Source of the DNA: Conoideocrella luteorostrata
Taxonomy: Eukaryota; Ascomycota; Sordariomycetes; Hypocreales; Clavicipitaceae
Assembly (NCBI GenBank): GCA_032433595.1
Contig: JASWJB010000488.1
Span: 1 to 22,915, forward strand
DNA length: 22,915 nt
Direction: 5' to 3'
This document shows positions 10,126 to 21,161 of this stretch, one piece after another. The notes beneath the pieces were generated by a model. The model worked only from the letters and a program-made list of their open reading frames with translations. It had not been told where the DNA came from and did no database searches. The translations under genes and the position numbers were made by a program. How positions within the stretch are numbered: the stretch's first letter is position 1; every line of letters starts with the position of its first letter.

Positions 10126-10750
10126 TTTGATGGACTGTAAAATTAGTACACATTTGTGCATGTTGCTGGCTGAGCAGAGAGACTTGAAGATACAAAAAAG
10201 ATGGATGTCATATAATTGGGTCAATTGGTCAGCTGCAGAGATAAAGAAAACACCTCAGACGTCATATTGGAGCAATCTGCTCAAGAATGAACCACACATG
10301 ATCGATCTCAGGGTGTCGGGTTGAATAACCCCGGACGAATTGTCTAATACTCTCAACGACTCCTGATAATAATGCTGCACATTTTTGATCAAGCGGCCCC
10401 AGATCTCGACTTGCACAGCCCACTACTTCCCACTTGCGCTGTCAAATCCCCGTCAAGCCCCGCAGCACCGCCACTAAGGCCTTCTAGAAGGCTTCCTTCC
10501 CAGGATTCCGAATCCGGGATGGGATGAGCTGCGGCCATACCTGGGCCCATGGTGGCAGTGTTCGGGAAACCACAGACAGTCGGTCAACTTTCTCAGCGAC
10601 CGTTTTGTGGTTGATCTATCGGCGCATAGACTCCAGTCCATAGAGGTGTCGGAAGTTTGAATGAGAGTGTGCGTCCCCTCGACGCGATGCCAAGTGTAGA
10701 AATGGTGCCTAGAGGGAACAAGGGTCTCGGCTGCATGTCTTGTCTAGTGG

Positions 10751-10802
10751 CACATGCACACTTACACACTTGTACTCACACACTCGTACTCACTCACACA
10801 CA
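10751..10802 (+). repeat. CA-rich low-complexity tract with a 14-bp tandem pair
   Basis: Degenerate CACA repeat. Within it, ACACTTGTACTCAC (10766-10779) and ACACTCGTACTCAC (10780-10793) are adjacent copies differing at one base. Confidence 0.8.
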
Positions 10803-10805
10803 GGA

Positions 10806-10826
10806 GGTTGACAAAATAATTGAACC
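10806..10826 (+). repeat. inverted repeat, left arm
   Basis: The 21-nt arm matches the reverse complement of 11026-11046 at 18 of 21 positions. It overlaps a palindrome at 10819-10841 (ATTGAACC, a loop containing GAGCTC, then GGTTCAAT). The whole interval of 241 bp could be a decayed miniature element, but no target-site duplication is obvious. Confidence 0.6.
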
Positions 10827-11025
10827 AGAGCTCGGTTCAATGGCTGGATGGGACGTATGCGCCTACACCAAGCACACGTTATTTCTCTTACCAAAGAAAA
10901 AAAAAGGCCCTCTTTGGAAAACATAATTCTCTATCTATAATTTAATTCTAAGTAAATTCGACCCTAAATGCGATTGTTGTGGTCAGTTGAATTGTAAAGG
11001 TTCTTGTACTGGTTCAGGGCTCGAC

Positions 11026-11046
11026 GGCTCAATGAATTTGTCAACC
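11026..11046 (-). repeat. inverted repeat, right arm
   Basis: Reverse complement begins GGTTGACAAA and pairs with 10806-10826 (18 of 21). The arms would frame a 241-bp unit. Confidence 0.6.
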
Positions 11047-11487
11047 GCATGACGCAGTCGGACATGCACACCCACCACCAACTCAGAGCTAAGAGTCAGA
11101 CTAGGTGTAACTAGCTGTCTGGATGGTCGGGGCATTTCTGAACACAGATATGCATGTCTTGGATAGAAGACGTATATTTCCAAAGTCACTGCTGTATCTA
11201 TGTATGTGTACATCATGTTCGTAGAGGCATGGTCCTCTTGTTACACGTGGTTAATCTATCCATATCCATCATCAGGGCTGAGCTCCAGGCTGCCTCGTAA
11301 ATTATGTACAAATGGTATCTAATTGGGAGGGATTTTTTTTTGGCCTTTCTTGTATGCATGTCTGGGAGAGTTGCATGTCACCGACCGTCCAGCAGTCGAT
11401 GTGTCACTTTGGCGAAGCTTCGAGTGGAGTGGTCTGGCGATCAACGACAGCCTCACCGGAGAAAGCACCCAGGTAGAAGCGGGCTTT

Positions 11488-12436
11488 TCAGCTTCGCCGG
11501 CGTGCTTCCTTACGCTTCGTCTGGCATGGTGTTTTGCAGTCGGGGCACTCGTAGCCGCTCTTTTCAATGTAGATCCTGTGTAGACACTTGGAGCATCGCC
11601 ACCATGTCGAGGAGACGCGCCGGTTTTCGAACCACTCTTGATTGACAGGACCTCCGCGCTTCTCGATATCCTCTTTGTGAAACTCCCGCAGGTGGTCGCG
11701 GAAGTGATCTAGTCTGTGAAACGGGTCACGGCGACGGGAGCAGCGAGGATAGTCGCAGTTAAATGAGACTTTTTGGGACTCGGAGGCGTGACGATGTTTG
11801 TAGTGCCTGTCCAAGTCTGCTCTGCGCTTGAATGGTTTGGCATTGCAGCCCGGGTATAGACAGCAGACAGGATAGTCACGGCCAGGCTGCGATCTACAGA
11901 TTCTTAGAAAAGGGTTGATTAAAAACAAAGGGCCAACAGAGAGATCGTTAAAGTATGAAAAAATTAAATAAATCGGGAACTTACAATGTAGACGTGCTAT
12001 AAGCATCGTCAGAAGGAGAAGGGGTATCACTGTCAAGGTCTAGCTTCGGGCTAGAGTAATAAAGCGCCGTGCCGGTCGACGAAGGGCTTAATTGATAGTG
12101 ATTCGGACTCGGGAAACTCCCTGTTGATAGTCTATTCGTCATGGGCGAAGGAGGCATTGGGGAATCGTAGATGCTCTCGTTTTCAGACTGATACGCCTGC
12201 GAAGACGAGTCCGCTTGGTCGTACTGTTGCGTAGACCGCAGTGACGTCTCGCTCAAGGTAGCATAAGCAAGGCTCGAATCTTTACACTTTCCAAAGCAGT
12301 AATCCATGTTTTGTATGTTCAGTCCCTGAACGTCCATTGCAAGCGATCTCGGCCTCCGATCGTTGATATATGCCGTATATTCCAAGTCGTGAGTGAAGTG
12401 GCTTTGACTCGGAGTCGTCAGGTAGTATTCGTCCAT
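11488..12436 (-). CDS. C2H2 zinc-finger protein with C-terminal CxxC zinc knuckle
   Basis: Two exons, 12436-11985 and 11893-11488, flank a 91-bp intron (GTAAGT donor, CTGTAG acceptor) and give 285 residues. The start is the ATG of MDEYYL. The frame is open a little further upstream but has no other ATG. Residues 1-150 are Ser/Pro/Tyr-rich and probably disordered (SPMPPSPMTNR region), as in transactivation regions. Two C2H2 fingers follow: C162-x4-C167-x13-H181-x4-H186 and C197-x4-C202-x15-H218-x4-H223. A third zinc-like site, C251-x2-C254-x12-C267-x2-C270, sits at the C-terminus beside a Lys/Arg tail (KRKEARRR) that could be a nuclear signal. The layout fits the many lineage-specific fungal C2H2 regulators. 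Targets cannot be told from sequence. It is convergent with the Ser-rich gene. Confidence 0.85.
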
Positions 12437-15400
12437 TGACAGTGCCAAAATGAATGATACGTAAACGGTAGAACTGTTCGCAACAGCGCCGGGAAAGAGC
12501 CGTACGTAAAATCACTCTAATTTGAGGTTTTGATGAAAAGGGGTGGAGGATTCAACGTGGTAGGGCTGACACGACGCCAGGTGTTGAAGTAGAATGGACG
12601 GGGGACGGGGGTTAAGTAAACAACACCAGCGAAGACTGAAAAATCAAGACCACCGAGTGTTTAAGCACTTATGATGGGGTGCTTCTAGAATGTGGGACCC
12701 AGGGCAGGGGATGTCTATGCAATATGTATGATGAGGAAGGGCATGATGAGCAAGGGATTCTCAAGGCTGCGATGTGTGACCAAGGGATACTTAAGGCTGG
12801 TGACCCGGCCGAGTGGGAAGTGGTCTGGTCAAGGAGGCCAACGAACCATGAGATCTTGGAAGACAAGATTCCGAGGTGATAAACATCTATCAAAACTTAG
12901 GCTTATGGGTCCCGTGTGAGTCAAATAGCTAGCGAAGGATGCCGCAATGTTACGGCAAAACCAAAGCACAGGAATGCGCCGTCGACAGCAGAGCAACCGC
13001 ACGCATCATTAACGAAGCAAATATGGCTGCGAGGGCTGCAAGAACACCCAACTGGCAGACTTCTAGGCTGCCGTCAGACAACCAGAGCGTAGGACATGGT
13101 GGCTGCGTGTCAAACAAGCCCTAGGATAGACACTGACCAGGGCCTTCTTGAAAGTGAGGCTAAGCACTCTTCCAGAGATACACCATGCTTCTCGATTGGG
13201 AAACGTCCTTGGAGAGACATGGGTGGGCGGGCCAATGGTCGACCGGGATCAACGATGTTAGCCTTACGGGTCATCTTAGGGCTGACGAACCGAAGGTCCT
13301 CAATGGGGGAGGACATGACAGCCGCTTTCCGACGGTGGTAGTTCATTGGGTAGAAGACGCATCGTTTAAAAGAGTCGGAAATGAACCACAGGGGGGCTGT
13401 CCGACCAAGAAAATGCGGAAACACGGAAACACGAGCTTTCCACTTCAGTGAGCACCGTACTGTAACCAATGGGCTGTTGACGCTGTGAGATGGGGGATGG
13501 GAATGTCGGAGAGGGACATCGGATGTACTCCGTAAAGCGTCCGTTGTGTACATGCCGAATATACTTTTGTAACAGTGAGACTCCAATATTAGCTCATGAC
13601 ACAGTACCTATCGCAAGGAATGGCGTGAGATGCCCCGTCTTCACAAGACAAGACGGAGTACCCGAGATGGCTCGCCAGTTTAGTCCTGGCTGGTTTGTGG
13701 TTTAGGGGCAGGTGACCGGGGGAAAACCCTAGGGGATCGATAGCAAGAGGAGCTCTGCAAAGCGTGATAGAGAGCGAGCAAATGCTGATAGGGTGCTGCC
13801 GGTCGCTCCAGACGGCCGGGAGAAGGCGGCCGCAGCCGAGGAATTGGTCACGAAATGATGCTATCTAGGGTCGTTTTGCAGCCTGTAGTTGACTAGTCCA
13901 TCCCGCCAAATAGTGAGTGAATGCTGTGCTAATGCTTGTAGATGTGGCCGTTGCCAGTTGTTCTGACTGTGAGGCTGAGACTACGGTCCCTGGAATTGTT
14001 ATCGTAGTTGGAATAGTGGACCGGCTTAATGCAGGTCATGTCCACGACACGACGATACTTTGCTCGGTACAGAGCAACTATACGTTACTGTATTGTAAAG
14101 CGCGTGGTGATGAAGTGGATTTTGACAGACAAGCAACCCACAAGAAGCTGCCCATGTGAACCCAGAGCAGGATACCGACCTTTTTCCTGGCTGTTGTGCT
14201 TCGAAGCCCAGTTCCACAACATCACGGCGGGGGCGCGCCGGCATAGCCCCGGTCATCGCCAGAAAGTGAGGCCGAGATTGGCTTGGGTCTATACTTTTCG
14301 AAGGTGCCCTCAAACATGGGACGGTGCGGAGTCTTGCGGCAGTGGTTTCGAGCCCGCTACTTTCGTGGGGTCCATGTGCATCAATCGCTCTTTCACCGAG
14401 GTGATTCCTTCGACACTATGTGGAAAAGAGGTCATTTGTCGGTGTGTCCTGTGTCTGGTGTTATGCATTGTCAGCCATAGTTAAGGAGTGGGTGATACCG
14501 TGCTCCGTAAATGTACGCAATACGTTCAAACACAATACACCTGCCAAGCCATGGACCGGGATGAAAGCAGGGTGGTGCACTTCGTACGAAGGTGGTGGTG
14601 GTGGGGGCCAAACGCTTGCACCACACAAAACCCAGTGAGCCTGGCGTTATGCCTGGCCAATATCATCGCCGGCTCCCCAGAGCCATCCATCGGTGCTGCC
14701 GTTGTTGGCCACCCCCGGACCTTGCAGAGCCGCAGCCTTAGGATTTTTTTTGGATCTCTGTCGGCGTCACCAGCGATTATGAGTGGCTTGGTGACGAAGG
14801 TCGCTCATTTAGTACTTGGTGCAGAGGTTTACTTTGGTGGCTGATGCAAGAGGTATCTGGTACCTAGGTATAGTAGTGCTACCATGCAGTGCTCGTTCAT
14901 GACATTGGAGGTACCCGAGTATACACACGCCGACAAATAGTTATGATTGATCCGTTTACGGGGAAGGGGGGGCCTTTTGGAGGGAGGATTGGCACTTGCC
15001 AAACTGGTGGATCGGGACCTGCTGACAAGACACTCGCAGGCTCTGTTCGATAGAATACGACATGATACGATGTACGGGGCAGCAATAGAGTGACAACATG
15101 AATGTCTCCATCATGAGCCCTAGGGCTGTCTCTGCCGCCGGGCACTTCGAAATCTCCGATGGCCGTCAACATCTTGCCCATAGCGCCCTTCTGCGATCGT
15201 AAAAATACACTACTCTTTCCGAAAAAGAAGGTATGATCCGTGCACGATACCATCTACTACCAACATGTTTGTTTGCATGCCGAATAGAATCATGCCGTGG
15301 CGCCTAACTCGATGCTTACGTTGTTTCAGGCTGAATATACCTATCCAAGTACTTATGTGTGACCCTGTCAGATTTTACGATAGAGGCCTCCTTTCCTATT

Positions 15401-15779
15401 TGGTGGTACGCTTACTCTCATTCCTGGCTGTGGCAGTTGATTTTCCATGTGATCAAGGCGGCTCCGACGAGACTCGAGGGCCCTGTCTATGCCACCGTGA
15501 TCGTTGCATCTGCAAAGCTGGAAATCTGTCATGGTAAATATTAATACCTACACACTCACAAATCACTCACTGTGCACATTAAGTTTCGTCCAAACCAAGC
15601 TAAGCTTGGCTCATAAATTGATGTCAACAAATTAGAATATCCCTTTGAACCCAGTGCAGCCTATTTCTACAGCAATTGTCTCTAGAACACCGAGCCGAAG
15701 GTAAGAGTGGTTCAAATAACATCAACAGCAACATACACGCGGCAGCGCAACCAAACTTTGCGGTGCTAAATTTACGACA
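12437..15779. other. 3.3-kb region without a credible gene
   Basis: This region includes the promoter of the C2H2 gene at its left and the 3' flank of NOT3 at its right. The longest frame, 13586-13110 on the minus strand, begins with TTG and shows no domain. 15253-14897 (minus, true ATG, 118 codons) and 15265-15537 (plus) also match nothing. Base composition is not AT-rich, so it does not look like repeat-induced mutated DNA. CTCCGTA motifs occur at 13528-13534 and 14503-14509, and the related CGGAGTA at 13654-13660. A (GGT)n stretch lies near 14591-14606. A non-coding RNA cannot be excluded. Confidence 0.6.
12751..12804 (+). repeat. two-copy 30-bp imperfect tandem repeat
   Basis: CAAGGGATTCTCAAGGCTG (12751-12769) recurs as CAAGGGATACTTAAGGCTG (12781-12799), with 17 of 19 bases matching. 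Both are followed by a G-rich segment ending in TGAC. Confidence 0.7.
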
Positions 15780-17836
15780 TCAGACATCATCTTCGAGGAA
15801 CTTGTAAGCAAACTTAAAGTCTGCTTTTCTTCGGTTCATCCTGTATAGCAGTTAGTGGGACACTGCCTCATTGTCACCCAATAGTTGAGGAGCATTTATA
15901 CGCACCATGTGCTTTCATAGTCAAAAAAGCGGTATGTTCCCTGCTCAAACTCCTCGGTAATGTTCTTGGGCTCTTCGTGTCGTTGAAACCACGTTTGGTA
16001 TTGCTTATGGAACCGCCAACTTTGGTCTTTTAGGGCCTTTGCAGCATGATATTGCTGCGAAGTGCCCTGCCTGTAGTAGAAGATGTAGAACAACGTGTCA
16101 GGATCTATCCTTGAGAACACCCGAGGGTCGTCAAAGAGAGGTAGCTGCTCGCGAGGGAAGCCAGATCCAGTTTGAGGCACAGGGTTGTCTGGTCGGTACG
16201 TTTGAGGTGCCGACGAGTCCATCACATCTGGTAAAGCACGTTGGCAAGAGGCCATCATCCGTAATGCAGATTGAGACGACGGATGTAATGGACGTTTTCT
16301 AGACACCTCGTACGACTCGACAAGATCTTGCAACGATGAAGGCAGATGATAGATGGACTCCTCCTCTGGTTCCTCCACTATCGGATTGATTCTGTTAGTC
16401 ACACCATTTGTTTGACCTATCATCATGCAATAGTTAGAAATGACCAGTGGCTATTACATTCACGTTGGATTTTACCTGTTGAACTATCCGTGGCCTCTGA
16501 TGTAGCCGGCTGCTTCCCTGCCGTCTTCGACTTCTTCGATGGCCGTATGGTGATGGGTATTTCAGCTTCAGTTGGTGGTGGTGGTGGTCTCGAATCGGTT
16601 TGTGGCACCGGTTGCGCAACGACAGCTGCGGGAGAATTCGTTGCACTTGCTCTGGATTGAACCGGCGGTAGAGGTGATATGCCCACGGCCGAGCCTGGCG
16701 GCGGCGGCAAGGGAGCAATACCGACGTTGCCTTTATCGCCTGCAGCGGCGGCAGCGGCAGCTGATGCGTACTTGAGGCCTTCGCCGGCAGGCCTCGCTGG
16801 TGCAGCAGCTGGCTTCATTCCCGGTCCACCAATGGCCCCGTTGTTTATCGAAGACAAGGGAGTATGCAGAGTTGCGAGTGCCGGTAATGGTGACTTTGCT
16901 TGGATCGAAGCTTTCCGCCCTGACGTGTCGGGCTCTTTTGGAGCTTTCTTGGACGCCTTTGACACAAGCTCGGGCTCGGGAGTGATGTCTTCCTGCACGG
17001 ACTGTGCGTCCTGTGACGAACCCTTCTCGTTGTCCTGAATCATGCCGTACGCGCCTTCGTCGTCTTCTAGGTCAAGCTCCTCATACATGTCTTCGTCCTC
17101 CATGTACTCTTCCGACATCCCGTCCGTGACATAGTATCGGATGTTCTCTTCCAGTTCATTCACTTGTTCGGTTTCGACGCCACCGTTTTCGAGGGATCTT
17201 CGAATCAGCTCAAGTTTCCCTTGATGCCATTTGTGCCGTTCCATCAGCCGCTCAATCTCAGCCATACGCTCTGCCTTTGCCGATTGGCTCTTGCCCTTCT
17301 TCATTGTTGCTTGTATCGACTCGCTCTCCGCCTCAAGGGCCTCAATTTGCTGTTCTAGCTCGTCGACCATACTGCTCAAGAACTCGCTGGCTTCGACTTT
17401 GGCTTGTTCTTTCGGATCTAGTTTCGCTGCTGCTGATAAACCTTCTTTTGAGTACGCCTTGGTCTTCATGGCTTTCTCGACCGCTTTAAACTTCTCCATT
17501 TGCTAGATGATGATATGGCAATTCAGTACAGGTGCTAGTGACAATGGTTATTTGCGCTCGAAATATTTGGTTGGCGCCTACCGTTTCGATTAGCCTGCGA
17601 TGTTCTAATAAAGGAGCTTTGTCCTTGATATCATTGCTGGCTGCCCATGTCTTGATCTGATCGCGCAATCGTTGCAATTTTTTGATTTCTCGCTTGAGAT
17701 TGTCCTCGAGCTTTTCCTTTTGTGCGGGATTGCTCGATTGCTCGATCTTGTCGTAGATGCCTTCAAATTCAGCCACCCCCTCAGCCACTTTTTTGAAGCA
17801 TTTGTCGACTTCTTGTTGTAGTTTTCTTGCTGCCAT
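15780..17836 (-). CDS. NOT3: CCR4-NOT complex subunit NOT3/NOT5
   Basis: Four exons on the minus strand (17836-17582, 17502-16476, 16416-15906, 15840-15780) give 617 residues. Introns are 79, 59 and 65 bp. The last two have CTAAC branch sites, and all keep frame. Residues 1 to about 240 form the helical Not3 N-terminal domain ([37 protein letters not shown]; acidic [17 protein letters not shown]). A long Ala/Pro-rich linker follows, with an alanine run near 328-336. The C-terminal 150 residues are the NOT2/3/5 (NOT-box) domain ([48 protein letters not shown]). The tiny last exon supplies [19 protein letters not shown], the conserved family end, which confirms the third intron. The protein scaffolds the CCR4-NOT deadenylase, coupling mRNA decay and translation, in cytoplasm and nucleus. 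Filamentous fungi usually have one such gene where yeast has two. Confidence 0.96.
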
Positions 17837-18726
17837 TGTTTCGTTAAAGGGAGCCCCCGAGCTCCTCGCCCCGTGCTCCTGGTTTTGATCGTGACAGCTG
17901 TAGCTTTGAGATCAAATAGGGTTCGAGCGTCGCCGGTTCGTTCACTCAGCCCCGAGAAAGATTAGGACACGTGCAGCTCGGGTTGCGCACGTCGCGTTGG
18001 TGAAAAAAAGCTCTTGGTGAGCGCTGGCACGGTAGAGCAAAGCTGTGGCAGGTTCTGCCAGCCAATGCACAGGTATAGATGAGTGTGGCCTACTTGACGT
18101 AACAAGATGTGAGGTTGATCTCAATCGACGTGACAGGTTGGGAGATGGGCAGGAAAAGTAACCCGAGCGTGGCTGGCTAGCAGCTCCACTGTACTGTACC
18201 TGCGTTGGTGTTAGATATGTCCGACTGACTTACAGCTGACAATTGATTTTTTTCGATATGAATAATGGAACTGACTGAAATAGATACAATATAGCATTTT
18301 TAAGTCAATTGTTCTCTTTCAATGCATATGAACTTCTTTATCGTAGCTATATTTTGCTTCAAACTTGAAACCTATAACTGGAGATACATGTGCTTGCAGC
18401 TGGACCTGCTAAGCAGATACACAACCGGGAACTCACATGACATTCAGCCTCCCAGCAGGGCCAGCCAGGCAATTTGTCGACAACGCCAAGCCGGAATGGT
18501 TAAAGCGGTCGCTCGCACCTGCGATGGTTTCTCTAACGGAGTAGGTCTACAGCAAATAAATTTCCAAGATTAGAGTACAAGTGGCATCAGCGGGCAATAT
18601 TGAGACGCTCATTTTTGTTATCGAAAATATTTCACCTTTCTTTATGTTCGCTGTGTTCCAATATTTTTTCTTCTTCTTCATTTTACACAGAAACTAGGTT
18701 TTGAGTTCTTTACCGCGTCACACACA
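17837..18726. promoter_or_regulatory. shared upstream region of NOT3 and DTD1
   Basis: 890 bp lie between divergent start codons. The DTD1 side is pyrimidine-rich at 18665-18683 (TTTTTTCTTCTTCTTCATTTT-like). The open frame 18322-18573 has no recognisable content. I see no convincing transcription-factor site. Confidence 0.55.
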
Positions 18727-19507
18727 ATGAAAGGTATTGTCGTATAGTTGCCCTGCAACGCCTATTGTCTACTCATATACTTAAATTCTGACATGTTTGT
18801 CGGTTGAAAGCTATTATTCAACGGGTCTTATCGGCGTCTGTTACGGTAGACAAGGAAATCATCTCATCCATTGGACGAGGGGTGCTCGTTTTTGCCGCGG
18901 TGGCACCAGGTGACTCAGAAAAGGAGGCCCAACAAATTGCCAACAAAGTATTGAAGATGAAACTTTGGGACGACGGAAAAGGTGGACGGGTACGAACTGC
19001 CCTGAGTCCGGTCTGATTGCAGTTCGGTTGGCCTAGCCTGAGACCTGAACACGCTGACAGAAGTACAGTGGAAGAAGAGCGTTATGGATATCAATGGCGA
19101 AGTTCTTTGCGGTAGGCATTTCACTGGTGAACCTGACTGGAGAGGTTGATGCTCTTAGACTCAGATCTGACGCTACAATTAGTTTCCCAATTCACTCTCC
19201 TTGCTCGGACCAAAAAGGGAACCAAGCCGGACTTTCATGGTGCAGCTCTACCAGAAGAGGCAAGCCGACTATACCATTACTTTGTAGACAAAGTCAGGGA
19301 AGGATATGCGTCGGAAAGAGTGAAAGACGGCAAGTTTCAGGCTATGATGGAGGTGGCATTGGTGAATGACGGGCCGGTATGGGCTTTCCCGCCTCTCCAC
19401 CAGTTTTGTTCAGATTGTTTGGTGTTCGCTTGGCTGATATTTGACAGGTTACACTTGAATTACAAGCGGGGACTCAAAATGATGATGAAATCGAGATAAG
19501 TGGCTGA
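18727..19507 (+). CDS. DTD1: D-aminoacyl-tRNA deacylase (DTD family)
   Basis: Five exons (18727-18733, 18811-18989, 19069-19111, 19183-19376, 19448-19507) give 160 residues; introns are 77, 79, 71 and 71 bp. The enzyme hydrolyses D-amino acids mischarged on tRNA in the cytosol. Both active-site signatures are present: SQFTL at 78-82 and NDGPVT at 138-143, with the usual MKAIIQRVLSASV start and an open WDDGKGGRWKKSV middle. Exon 1 is only ATG AAA G. Its join to CT ATT ATT restores MKAII. A TTG in the intron end is in frame and would also give KAII, so an intronless non-ATG start is a weaker alternative. Intron 2 has two candidate acceptors 8 nt apart (19060 and 19068). Only the distal one keeps frame. 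The tail after VTLELQ is short, acidic and family-variable. Confidence 0.95.
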
Positions 19508-21161
19508 TGCAGAAGACGCTACGAAAGTTCAACTCTCTGGTATATTCACAGAGACCCTGACTGAACCTATCAGCCGGAACAAAGGTCAGTCGGTGTTTTC
19601 GTACGGTGGCCGGGGGAATCGCAGCGGAATGAACTGTATAGGATAGAATGGCCTGCGTTCATAACACTGCGCTTGAAAAAATCCTGACCCGGATACTGGA
19701 TTAGAGTACTAGCACCACAGTTCAACGAAAACTCAGCACCAGCCTCAACACGATCACAAAGTAGGCTATACGTAATTCCAGGTGCTCAAGCCTGCAAATG
19801 CCCATGTTGAGGCTGAAAACAAGACATACAAATGAAAGAACCCCAGACCACTTGAATAACTAGACTGATGCCCAATGCGGTAGACTCTGTGTCATGCCAT
19901 GAAACCGGCGAATTATTTCCCACTTCACTGTGAGATGCCGCAATTCGCGATTTCGTGACGGAAGATCAGCTTCCAAGGCCAACCTAACCACACCGCCATA
20001 CCGTGAGCGTCGGTCAATCGCAGATGGTTGGGAGCCACCTCCTTATCCTGTGCATGGCCTTCAAAGAGTATCTTCAAGACTTGTTGGTCCGGGGTTGCAG
20101 TTGTTAGCCAGCTGTTCGTTATCAATAGCGCGGCTGCAAGTGCCGTGACAAGGTGACAAGTCCGGTGTGTGTGCAGGTGCCGCGCCTGCTTCCCATACCA
20201 CCGCCCCCGTCGACGCCTCAGCCGCAGGTCAGTCTGTGGGAAGCTGCTACGGATTAGACTGCTCGAATATGCGCCAGCGTCTGCTCAAGTGCGTAGGCGT
20301 TGATTCCGTGCATCAGACATCTGGATCACCGTCGAATCCTGGCCGTCCCGCATGCACCAAGTGGTACAACAGGGCGCTAATAAAACGACCACTATGCATG
20401 GACGGCTGGAAAGCTAGAAACTTCTACCATCACTGGAGCAGCACCACCTGCAAGTGGGCACCTGCTGAACCTCCCCGCCATCGGACAACACCACGAACCA
20501 CGCCCGACCTGCCAGAGCTCTTACGCGTCTGGCATTGCGAAACCGCCTTTTTAGTTCACCGCACTCTCGTCATCTGAACTTCCGTCCCGTATTCCCTGAC
20601 AAGTTGCCAGGGTGAGGTATTTGCTTGTGTCGGCAATACCCTCCATCCTCTTTTCCCATGTAAGTTTTGGCGGTTCATATCTCGCCCAACTCCTGGAGTT
20701 TTGATTTGTACCGCGCCCGCCATCACTTCTTTTTTTGGTCTCACGCGGCGTGTGCCGAGGTCTCATTTTCTCGTCACGTCGCTCTGTTAGTGACATTGCA
20801 GACCCGTTCACGCTCCTATCTTGCCTCTTTTCTCACGAAAGCCCGAGCAGAGCCTGGCCCTTTTTTTTCTTTTGACTGGTTGGGAGCCCTGTATACTTAC
20901 CCCGCATATTCTCCGAAAGAGTTGGCAGCTGGCGACACCGATGTGTGCAACTCTGCTGACGTGCCATTTCACTCTAGATTACTACATATGTTGCATTGGC
21001 TGTGATCTATCATAAAGCCTTTCTTAGCAGCAATAGCCACAGTGGTTGAAATCAGAGTAAAGTTCAGAATAGACAGTTCGATTGTCCGAATTCTCCGCTC
21101 CGTTCGTCTCTCTCACCTTCTATTTTCACCGAGTTGCTCACCACGAGCTCCCACTCTCACA
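19508..21161. other. gene-free region upstream of cyclophilin-40
   Basis: This 1.65-kb region holds the 3' flank of DTD1 and the promoter of the cyclophilin gene. The open frame 20167-20577 starts with GTG and has no domain, so I do not call it. The last 400 bp are pyrimidine-rich on the + strand (for example 20866-20875), as expected for a strongly expressed fungal gene. Confidence 0.65.

Larger units (their letters stand above)
10126..11487. other. gene-free region between convergent genes
   Basis: This region holds the 3' flanks of the Ser-rich gene (+) and the C2H2 gene (-). Open frames at 10100-10324 and 10657-10926 lack any domain and the second runs through a CA-rich microsatellite, so I do not call genes. 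Visible items are the CA/CT-rich tract at 10751-10802, a 23-nt palindrome and an inverted repeat pair, listed separately. Confidence 0.65.

Noticed and set aside
10657..10926. 89-codon frame through the CA-rich tract
   Set aside because: Its His/Thr repeat is produced by the microsatellite; there is nothing else to support a gene.
13110..13586. 158-codon open frame on the minus strand
   Set aside because: It begins with TTG, shows no domain or low-complexity pattern typical of fungal proteins, and is crossed by other frames of similar length.
14897..15253. 118-codon minus-strand frame with a true ATG
   Set aside because: There is no recognisable motif, signal peptide or splice support. It is kept only as a possibility in the gap finding.
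18488..18545. tRNA-like A-box (GCCGGAATGGTTAAAGCGG) suggesting a Ser or Leu tRNA
   Set aside because: No B-box (GGTTCGANNCC) follows and no acceptor stem can be paired, so it is a chance match.
20167..20577. 136-codon frame upstream of cyclophilin-40
   Set aside because: It starts with GTG and the composition is erratic, with no domain; it is probably untranslated spacer.
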